A stretch of 11,286 nucleotides of DNA from Lachnospiraceae bacterium (GTDB taxonomy: Bacteria > Bacillota > Clostridia > Lachnospirales > Lachnospiraceae). Location: positions 1-11,286 of the forward strand of contig JAFUWM010000007.1 in NCBI GenBank assembly GCA_017483425.1, read 5' to 3'. Each line of letters opens with the position of its first letter. Position 1 is the stretch's first letter. The translations under genes and the position numbers were made by a program. Of this stretch, positions 6,063 through 11,286 are shown one piece after another. The notes under the pieces are model-generated. The model saw nothing but the letters and a program-made list of their open reading frames with translations, was not told the origin of the DNA and made no database searches.

Positions 6063-8600
6063 ATGAGGAAACTATGTTTTAAGAGAATTATAGCTGCGGC
6101 TATGATATGCAGTCTTGTGATATCCTATGCAGATATTACTCCTGCATTTGCGGCAAATATAGACGAGACGGAGGAAATATCCGATTCGGTCGACGATACC
6201 GCTGAAGATATCAATAAAGGAAGTGAGGTATCTGAAAATGAGATCATTGAAACTCAGAGTGATGACAAGGAGGCAGGGTATCAGGAAATATCCGATAATT
6301 CTGCTTCAGATGGTTCCCAGTCCGGTGTCCTTTCCATAGCTGAGATAAAGGAGCTTCCCGCCGCTGAACGCGTCATATCTCTGGAAAATAAGGTCTCGGA
6401 GGAGGACGCTGTAAGCGAACTTCCGGAGACCTGGAGCGTGATCCTTCAAGACGGCACTGAGAGGGATGTTCGTGTTGCATGGAAGTGTAAGGGTGACTTT
6501 AATGATGACAGCTATACCTCGTTCGTATTTCAGGGTGTCATCGACGACGAAAGTGTCGAGCCGGTGGGAGACGAGAATATAACGCAGAAGCTTTCCATGG
6601 AAATATATTTTGAAAATGCCGTAAAATATGGGGATGACAATATGATAGTCAGTCTCCTCAGTCCTGATACTATAATTCCGGAGATTGACAAAGAACAGGG
6701 AACCGGTGAGTATACCGAAGATTTTACAGCGGATTATGGAAGCGAAGTGAACGCAGTGATAGGCTCACTGGTTGATTACAGTTCCTCAAAAGTAAAGCTC
6801 TCAAATTCTGCTTACAATGTTTTCAAGGGCATAAGCCCTGCATCCGATAATTATCTATATTCGAAGCTATCCGCCGGTGAGAAAAGATTTTATAATAATA
6901 TCGACATTCAGGTAGCCCAGTATCTTTACTATGGTGCAAAATGCACCTCAGGTGTCGGTGGACAACCCTATACAGCCTTTATTCCATCAGCAGGTTTATC
7001 TACAGAAGAAATGGAAAAAGTGTTTTATGTTTATTATTATAACAATCCCCAGGCTTTCTTTTTAACAAACGCTATCAGTATTTCCGGCAGTATGGATCAG
7101 GGCTACAGCATGTCCATCGCGTTTCTTCCCGATGCGGCTACCCCCTCAACTCTTAAATCCAAGGCTGAGGAGATAGCAAAAAATATAAAGTCTCTGTCAG
7201 CAACGGTAAATAAGCAGTCCAAAGAATATGATAAAGCCAAAAAGGCGCAAAGCCTCCTCTGTAAGAGGGTGACCATTGACCAGGATTATATTACCACCAC
7301 TCAATGGAAAAGGTGGACAGAAGGCAGTCAAAAATATGATCAATCTGTAATGAGCGTTTTTTCAGGAAAAAGAAAAGCATCCCTTAGCGGCGGATATTCA
7401 AAGTCTTTTATGGCTCTCGCAAGGCTTGCCGGTATCGAGACATTTGATATAACCAGTATAGGCGGTCGTGAGTGGAATAAAGCCCGTCTTTACGGAGAGT
7501 GGTTTAATGTTGATACGATGGCGGATGATACCGATGATATGTCAGGTTCCGGCTGTATCTATGATTCTTTCATGAAAAGTGACACCACTGTGAATAAGGA
7601 TGGTACACATACCTGGGCGGAAATATGGAAAAAGCTTGCGCCCAAGTCGTCCCGTAACTATACTGCTAAGACCAAGCGCTATTCCATTAAGTACCACCTG
7701 AACGGGGGTAAGAATAATAAGTACAATCCTTCGGCATATACAGTGAAAGCCGGAACCATAAAGCTCTGGAGTCCGACGAGAACTGGCTATAAATTCAAGG
7801 GCTGGTATAAAGATGACGACTTTGACGACCGCATAAAAAGTATAAAGGCCTCCAGTAAAAAAAGCTATGAGCTATACGCGAAGTGGTCCATTAATACATA
7901 CAAGATCACTTACCATCTTAACGGTGGTAAGCTCAGCAAAAAAAATCCAAAGACATATACGGTAAAATCAAAAAATATAACTCTGAATAACCCGACCCGG
8001 ACCGGATATAACTTTAAGGGTTGGTATACAAATGCGTCCTTTAGCGGAAGCCCGGTAAAGACGATTAAGAGTTCAAGCGCAAGGAACTATCACCTATACG
8101 CTAAATTTGAATTGCCTAAATACAAGATCACGTATAAGCTTAAGGGAGGAAAAAACAGCTCGAAGAATCCGGCATACTATACTACTAAAACCAGTACGAT
8201 CAAACTGGCCGACCCGACCAGAAAAGGCTATGCATTCGGCGGCTGGTACAGCGACAGCGGCTTAAGCAAGAGAGTCAGACAGATAAAGAAAGGTAGCAAA
8301 GGCAACAAAACTTTATATGCAAAGTGGATCAAGATCAAATATACCATAACCTACGAGCTCGATGGCGGTACGAATGCCGGCAATCCTAAGACATATACCG
8401 TAACATCATCGACTATCACCCTGAAAAATCCGACAAAGACCGGGTTCGTATTTGATGGCTGGTACACCGACTCGAAGCTCACGAAGAAGATAACAGCAAT
8501 AAAGCAGGGCAGTACCGGAAATCTCACTCTCTACGCCAAGTGGACGTCGGAAGCTACAGCAGACAACAACAGCACCGAAGCCACAGAAATCACAGAGTAA
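6063..8600 (+). CDS. Secreted InlB-repeat protein with degenerate transglutaminase-like domain
   Basis: Predicted exported protein of 845 residues. Residues 1-30 form a signal peptide, probably cut after AFA. Residues 31-88 are an acidic linker with VSEN and SDNS motifs, like the divergent neighbour. Residues about 92-162 resemble a bacterial Ig-like domain (ELPETWSVILQDGTERDVRVAW). A helical region leads into a transglutaminase-like domain (about 310-525): SLSGGYSKSFMALARLAGIE (440-459) aligns with the family's VCxGYAxAFxxL core, and REWNKARLYGEWFNVD (469-484) with HAWNxVxxxGxWYxVD. The catalytic Cys becomes S442 and the His becomes R469; D484 remains. Four InlB-type repeats follow (540-608, 612-682, 686-755, 759-827), then a short Thr/Glu tail. 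No LPXTG or other anchor is seen. Enzyme activity is unlikely; a scaffold or binding role is inferred. Confidence 0.87.
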   Translation: MRKLCFKRIIAAAMICSLVISYADITPAFAANIDETEEISDSVDDTAEDINKGSEVSENEIIETQSDDKEAGYQEISDNSASDGSQSGVLSIAEIKELPAAERVISLENKVSEEDAVSELPETWSVILQDGTERDVRVAWKCKGDFNDDSYTSFVFQGVIDDESVEPVGDENITQKLSMEIYFENAVKYGDDNMIVSLLSPDTIIPEIDKEQGTGEYTEDFTADYGSEVNAVIGSLVDYSSSKVKLSNSAYNVFKGISPASDNYLYSKLSAGEKRFYNNIDIQVAQYLYYGAKCTSGVGGQPYTAFIPSAGLSTEEMEKVFYVYYYNNPQAFFLTNAISISGSMDQGYSMSIAFLPDAATPSTLKSKAEEIAKNIKSLSATVNKQSKEYDKAKKAQSLLCKRVTIDQDYITTTQWKRWTEGSQKYDQSVMSVFSGKRKASLSGGYSKSFMALARLAGIETFDITSIGGREWNKARLYGEWFNVDTMADDTDDMSGSGCIYDSFMKSDTTVNKDGTHTWAEIWKKLAPKSSRNYTAKTKRYSIKYHLNGGKNNKYNPSAYTVKAGTIKLWSPTRTGYKFKGWYKDDDFDDRIKSIKASSKKSYELYAKWSINTYKITYHLNGGKLSKKNPKTYTVKSKNITLNNPTRTGYNFKGWYTNASFSGSPVKTIKSSSARNYHLYAKFELPKYKITYKLKGGKNSSKNPAYYTTKTSTIKLADPTRKGYAFGGWYSDSGLSKRVRQIKKGSKGNKTLYAKWIKIKYTITYELDGGTNAGNPKTYTVTSSTITLKNPTKTGFVFDGWYTDSKLTKKITAIKQGSTGNLTLYAKWTSEATADNNSTEATEITE
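7215..7637 (+). other. Transglutaminase-like domain with substituted Cys and His
   Basis: Residues about 385-525 of the surface protein carry the sequence pattern of the bacterial transglutaminase-like (Arylsulfate/peptidase-like fold TGc) core. Aligning GY of SLSGGY with the CxGY motif places S442 where the nucleophilic cysteine should be. Aligning REWN with HAWN places R469 where the histidine should be. The aspartate in FNVD (D484) is kept. The alignment is by eye and the nearest cysteines (C400, C498) are out of register. Confidence 0.65.
7680..8543 (+). repeat. Four InlB/Flg_new-type protein repeats (all type B)
   Basis: Each unit of about 70 residues follows Y-I-Y-L-GGK-NP-Y, PT-GY-F-GWY and LYAKW or LYAKF. 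All belong to the GGKN type; none is the longer NGNGAT type found in the divergent gene. The third unit (686-755) is the one closest to the type B unit at residues 381-451 of the divergent protein, with identical FGGW, QIKKGS and GNKTLYAKW blocks and about two thirds identity by eye. Confidence 0.9.
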
Positions 8601-8610
8601 TTACAATAAA

Positions 8611-8641
8611 ATCCCCCGGTCACACAGGACGGCCGGGGGAT
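8611..8641. terminator. Hairpin terminator between convergent genes
   Basis: ATCCCCCGG (8611-8619) pairs perfectly with CCGGGGGAT (8633-8641); two more inner pairs (one G-U) extend the stem to 11 bp around a 9-nt loop. In the minus direction it is followed by UUUUAUUGUAAUU, a good U tract, placing it 10 nt after the ribU stop. In the plus direction it lies 10 nt after the stop of the surface-protein gene, but the following bases are poor in U. It therefore looks like a rho-independent terminator mainly for the ribU side, probably useful to both. Confidence 0.88.
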
Positions 8642-8651
8642 GATCTTGCTT

Positions 8652-9236
8652 TCATCCAGCACCTTTCAGAATATTTCTTAACGGTTTGTAGATAAGCATC
8701 GTAATGAGTACGGAGCAGAGTCCTTTGAAGATGGTAAACGGGAGATTAAATATCAACAGACAGTCCCAAAGATCCTCAACAGACGGCACGATCAGCTGAT
8801 ATGCCCCGATTATGGCTTCCATAGGCATGAAGTTTGTATATATCGGATAGACAATATAATAATTTGTAAAAAGTGATATGATCCCCATAAAAGCCGCTCC
8901 CACAACAGAACCTGTAAGCGCGCCTTTTTTCGTATGTATCTTCTTGTATATCAATCCGGCAATCAGCACAAAGGCTGCGCCGAGCATAAAATTGGAAAGC
9001 TCTCCTACTCCGCCTGTCTGTGTATTCATCAGATGAAGCAGATTCTTGATCAAGCATACTATGACTCCTGATGCCGGTCCATACGCAAATGATGCCATGA
9101 GCGCGGGAAGCTCTGAAAAATCCATCTTGATAAATGACGGAATGAGAAACGGTATGGGAAACTCAAGAAACATGAGTATGTACGCAACTGCCGAGAGCAT
9201 GGCCGTCCCTGTAAGCTTTCTGATATTGCTGTTCAT
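8652..9236 (-). CDS. ribU: ECF transporter S component, RibU-type (riboflavin uptake)
   Basis: Integral membrane substrate-binding subunit of an energy-coupling-factor vitamin transporter; it would capture riboflavin and work with EcfA, EcfA' and EcfT, none of which is in this window. The 194 residues form about six membrane segments. RibU-like features are FLEFPIPFLIPSFIKMDFSE (23-42), LPALMASFAYGP (43-54), KNLLHLM (64-70), GELSNFMLG (78-86) and a late FNLPFTIFKG (163-172). The start at 9236 gives the usual short N-terminal tail, but its Shine-Dalgarno site is weak; an ATG at 9200 with AGGGA upstream is a less likely alternative. It begins 5 bp after the metalloprotease gene. The FMN riboswitch often found before ribU is absent here, as no leader space exists. 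The substrate is inferred from family resemblance. Confidence 0.85.
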   Translation of the reverse strand: MNSNIRKLTGTAMLSAVAYILMFLEFPIPFLIPSFIKMDFSELPALMASFAYGPASGVIVCLIKNLLHLMNTQTGGVGELSNFMLGAAFVLIAGLIYKKIHTKKGALTGSVVGAAFMGIISLFTNYYIVYPIYTNFMPMEAIIGAYQLIVPSVEDLWDCLLIFNLPFTIFKGLCSVLITMLIYKPLRNILKGAG

Positions 9237-9241
9237 CTGAT

Positions 9242-9808
9242 TTATGCTGACAGATCGAGATTCATACCGGGCAGAAGCTGCGCATCCTGCTTCTTTCTCG
9301 CCTTCATGTACGGACTCTCCTCCTCATGGCTGTACTCGATCTTTGTATTTGTCTCTCCGCCTGAAACGTATGTCCTGCCGCACTCCGGACAGATCGCCGT
9401 ATGAATCGATACTGAAGCCTGCAGAACCTTTCCGCCCTTTTCCTCGGCCTTCTCATAAGCATTCATGACGTGCTCCTGCTCATGAGCCCTAACCCTGTTT
9501 CCGGCCTCGGTAGGAGAAATATGCTGTGCCGACTTAAACGAAACCATTTCATCAGAGCCGTCCTGATACTTACGCTCCTTGCAGGTTTCACACTCCGCCG
9601 GTGATACCTTCTTTCCGGGCTGTATCTCTGTAGACTCTCCGGGATTGACTATGGGCTTCTTCTCTTCGGCTGCCCCTACGGCTCCTGACGCACCAATGGC
9701 ACCGGCCGCATTCTCTGCTCCGATGTCTGATCCTTTGCTCATGCCAGGTCCCATTCCCCATACACCGTATGTGCCGAACGATCCGCTCCCGCTTATAGGA
9801 CTGATCAT
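9242..9808 (-). CDS. Putative zinc metalloprotease, SprA-related family
   Basis: A 188-residue protein of the SprA-related type, predicted but not proven to be a metalloprotease. Residues 1-50 are Gly/Ala/Ser-rich and low in complexity. The conserved part begins with CETCKERKYQDGSDE (73-87), followed by VSFK and HISP, then the zinc-protease signature HEQEH (HExxH, 109-113), and SIHTAICPECGRTYVSGG (134-151). The two CxxC pairs (C73/C76 and C140/C143) suggest a structural zinc site in addition to the HExxH. No signal peptide or membrane segment is seen. The start at 9808 is supported by AAGGCGGTGATC, a near-complete anti-SD complement. It lies 30 bp after hom and 5 bp before ribU. The role and substrate are unknown; the C-terminal tail (151-188) is polar and Met/Glu-rich. 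Confidence 0.8.
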   Translation of the reverse strand: MISPISGSGSFGTYGVWGMGPGMSKGSDIGAENAAGAIGASGAVGAAEEKKPIVNPGESTEIQPGKKVSPAECETCKERKYQDGSDEMVSFKSAQHISPTEAGNRVRAHEQEHVMNAYEKAEEKGGKVLQASVSIHTAICPECGRTYVSGGETNTKIEYSHEEESPYMKARKKQDAQLLPGMNLDLSA

Positions 9809-9822
9809 ATGATCACCGCCTT
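9803..9822 (-). promoter_or_regulatory. Extended Shine-Dalgarno site and palindrome at the metalloprotease start
   Basis: Minus-strand AAAGGCGGTGATC stands immediately before AT-ATG and differs from the full 16S anti-SD complement (AAGGAGGTGATC) at one base. GATCATATGATC (9803-9814) is a perfect 12-bp palindrome centred on the start codon region, made partly from the SD extension. It confirms the start; whether the palindrome matters is unknown. Confidence 0.7.
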
Positions 9823-9838
9823 TCAGATGTCCCCGTCA

Positions 9839-11059
9839 TCAATAGAACCTTATCCTGCTGATGACATTTCCAAATGATTTGACCTTATCGCTGAACTCCT
9901 CTTCCGAAAGTTCCGGTGTGATAAAAGCGATCTCATCTTCAAGTTCGCCTACTGATATTGTATCAAGAAATCCGTCCGGTGAAAAGACCTTATTTGCTTT
10001 TCCTTCATCTTCCGTATAAATCCTGACCAGATATTTCCTTTTTACACTGTCATTTGATGCCAGAACGAGCTTCTCATCGTGCTTCCAGCCGCAGTACGCC
10101 CGCTTTCCGTCATGCCTCGCCGCGTCTATGACATCAGCCACGACTGCGGATGCCGTCGGAAGTGATCCCGCCCCGGCTCCGGTAAATACGGCATCTCCCA
10201 GCATATTTCCATGCACATAGACGGCATTCATAACCCCGTTTATGGCATAGAGCGGATGTGAAGGCTCCACGAGGAACGGAGCAACATAAGCCCTGACTCC
10301 GTCCTCCGTCCTTTTTGCCTCTGCAAGAAGCTTGACCGCATATCCCAGAGTGGACGCATATCTTATATCCTCTGCCGTTATCTGCCGGATCCCCTCTGTA
10401 TATATATCCTTATAGTCTACCGAGCTTCCAAACACTATAGATGACAGTATTGCGATCTTCCTTGCCGGATCGTGTGCGTCTATATCCGCGCTTGGATCCC
10501 TCTCTGCATACCCGTTTTCCTGTGCCTGTTTCAGCACCTTGCTGAAGCTTACACCCGGGTTTTCCGTCATCTCCGTAAGTATGAAGTTGGTGGTTCCGTT
10601 TAATATGCCTGTGATCTCATCAATATCATCTGCCGTAAGGCAGTCATTAAGCGCCCTTATTATAGGGATTCCTCCGCCGCAGCTTGCTTCAAAGAAATAA
10701 TTTACATCATTTTCTCTTGCTATACTCATAAGCTCCAAGCCGTTTTCGGCCACAAGCTCCTTATTTGACGTACAGACATTCTTGCCTTCCTCGAGGCATC
10801 TCTTTGTGAATTCAAACGCGGGATGCAGTCCACCCATCACCTCTACGACAATCTTGACTTCATCATCGTTAATAATGTCTTCAAACTCATGAGTCAGTAC
10901 CTTTTCAACCGGATCTCCGGGAAAATCCCTCAGATCCAGTACGTATTTGACCTCTATCTCCTGACCGGCTCTGTCAGTCACAAGTCTTCCATTCGAGTGT
11001 AAAACGTTATAAACCCCGCTGCCTACGGTTCCGTATCCAAGTATAGCCACCTTGATCAT
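9839..11059 (-). CDS. hom: Homoserine dehydrogenase
   Basis: Converts aspartate semialdehyde to homoserine with NAD(P)H, the branch to threonine and methionine. The N-terminal Rossmann fold has GYGTVGSGV (8-16); the nucleotide and substrate region has CTSNKELVAENG (96-107), with K100 the conserved lysine. GGGIPIIRAL (128-137) and GILNGTTNFILTEM (151-164) are family signatures. GYAERDPSADIDAHDPARK (183-201) carries the acidic cluster and the catalytic pair D197 and K201. The C-terminal segment (about 341-406) resembles an ACT domain but is short and lacks the usual DxPG loop (EDEGKAN instead), so feedback control by threonine may be weak or different. Total 406 residues against about 430 for forms with a full ACT domain. 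Its ATG overlaps the prfB stop by one base (TAATG), suggesting coupling. Confidence 0.96.
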   Translation of the reverse strand: MIKVAILGYGTVGSGVYNVLHSNGRLVTDRAGQEIEVKYVLDLRDFPGDPVEKVLTHEFEDIINDDEVKIVVEVMGGLHPAFEFTKRCLEEGKNVCTSNKELVAENGLELMSIARENDVNYFFEASCGGGIPIIRALNDCLTADDIDEITGILNGTTNFILTEMTENPGVSFSKVLKQAQENGYAERDPSADIDAHDPARKIAILSSIVFGSSVDYKDIYTEGIRQITAEDIRYASTLGYAVKLLAEAKRTEDGVRAYVAPFLVEPSHPLYAINGVMNAVYVHGNMLGDAVFTGAGAGSLPTASAVVADVIDAARHDGKRAYCGWKHDEKLVLASNDSVKRKYLVRIYTEDEGKANKVFSPDGFLDTISVGELEDEIAFITPELSEEEFSDKVKSFGNVISRIRFY

Positions 11060-11286
11060 TACTGCTTGTTTTCCTCTTTCTTACTTACATTTATCCATTT
11101 CAGATATGCGTTTATGAACGGATCGATATTGCCGTCAAGCACCGAGTCCGCCTGCGCTATCTCGCACTCAGTCCTGAGATCTTTCACAAGCTGATACGGC
11201 TGCAGAAAATAAGACCATATCTTCGAACCCCATGCGTTGTCCTTAACCTCGCCCCTGATCTCGGAAAGTTTTTCGGCGTTATTTTC
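11059..11286 (-). CDS. prfB: Peptide chain release factor 2 (C-terminal end only)
   Basis: The window contains the last 75 codons and the TAA stop of a release factor of the RF2 type, which ends translation at UGA and UAA. The segment reads through RGEVKDNAWGSKIWSYFLQP, then YQLVKDLRTECE, then VLDGNIDPFINAYLKW, which together are the characteristic RF2 C-terminus (IRSYVLHPYxMVKDxRT and LDGxLDxFI). The reading frame is open to the window edge. The GGQ and SPF motifs, and any programmed frameshift, lie outside. The stop shares its last A with the hom start (TAATG), and a GAGGA element near the end of prfB may serve hom. Confidence 0.95.
   Translation of the reverse strand, partial: ENNAEKLSEIRGEVKDNAWGSKIWSYFLQPYQLVKDLRTECEIAQADSVLDGNIDPFINAYLKWINVSKKEENKQ

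Noticed and set aside
6063..8600. Sortase anchoring of the surface proteins
   Set aside because: Neither this protein nor the divergent one ends in LPXTG plus a hydrophobic helix; they end in a Thr/Glu tail and in the lysozyme domain respectively.
8776..9057. Second minus-strand open frame of 93 codons within ribU
   Set aside because: Out-of-frame shadow of a well-recognised membrane protein; polar and without a ribosome site.
9809..9838. Riboswitch or terminator between hom and the metalloprotease gene
   Set aside because: The 30-bp gap holds only the Shine-Dalgarno region; there is no room for a riboswitch and no hairpin with a U tract.

Overview
The window looks like chromosomal DNA from a low-to-mid GC Gram-positive anaerobe, most likely Clostridia and probably Lachnospiraceae. 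The reasons are housekeeping genes of clostridial type, Gram-positive Shine-Dalgarno sites, and secreted proteins built from acidic VSEN-rich linkers plus InlB-type (Listeria-Bacteroides, Flg_new) repeats. The family assignment is recognition from memory, not a search. There are no RNA genes, IS elements, CRISPR arrays or phage structural genes. The longest stretch without a gene is about 260 bp.

Left half, minus strand (5802 down to 1): a head-to-tail series with gaps of 24 bp or less and several overlaps. It begins with a secreted protein carrying five InlB-type repeats and a C-terminal phage-tail-lysozyme domain. It continues with tsaE, tsaB, rimI, rnz, a small membrane-anchored protein of unknown function, and tsaD, which runs off the left edge. 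TsaE, TsaB and TsaD act together to make the t6A37 modification of ANN-decoding tRNAs. RNase Z matures tRNA 3' ends and RimI acetylates ribosomal protein S18, so this is a translation and tRNA-maturation cluster. The surface-protein gene stands in front of it with no visible terminator between them.

Centre: a divergent intergenic region (5803-6062) has a good sigma-A-type promoter in each direction, plus a palindrome, a 10-bp direct repeat and a 9-bp inverted repeat between them. The plus-strand gene (6063-8600) encodes a second secreted protein with an Ig-like segment, a transglutaminase-like domain whose catalytic Cys and His appear to be replaced, and four InlB-type repeats. The two divergent proteins share an acidic linker and a repeat family, and their best-matching repeats lie in different genes. 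They look like a paired set of cell-surface proteins, one with a predicted muramidase and one with a predicted inactive transglutaminase fold.

Right half, minus strand (11286 down to 8652): the C-terminal end of prfB (release factor 2), hom (homoserine dehydrogenase, stop and start overlapping as TAATG), a small SprA-related putative zinc metalloprotease with an HExxH motif and two CxxC pairs, and an ECF transporter S component of the RibU (riboflavin) type. A hairpin at 8611-8641 between the convergent ribU and surface-protein genes serves as terminator, best in the ribU direction.

The items most worth a second look are the pseudo-transglutaminase, the lysozyme and InlB-repeat architecture with two alternating repeat types, the repeats in the shared intergenic region, the missing Shine-Dalgarno site in front of tsaE, and the uncharacterised HExxH protein.
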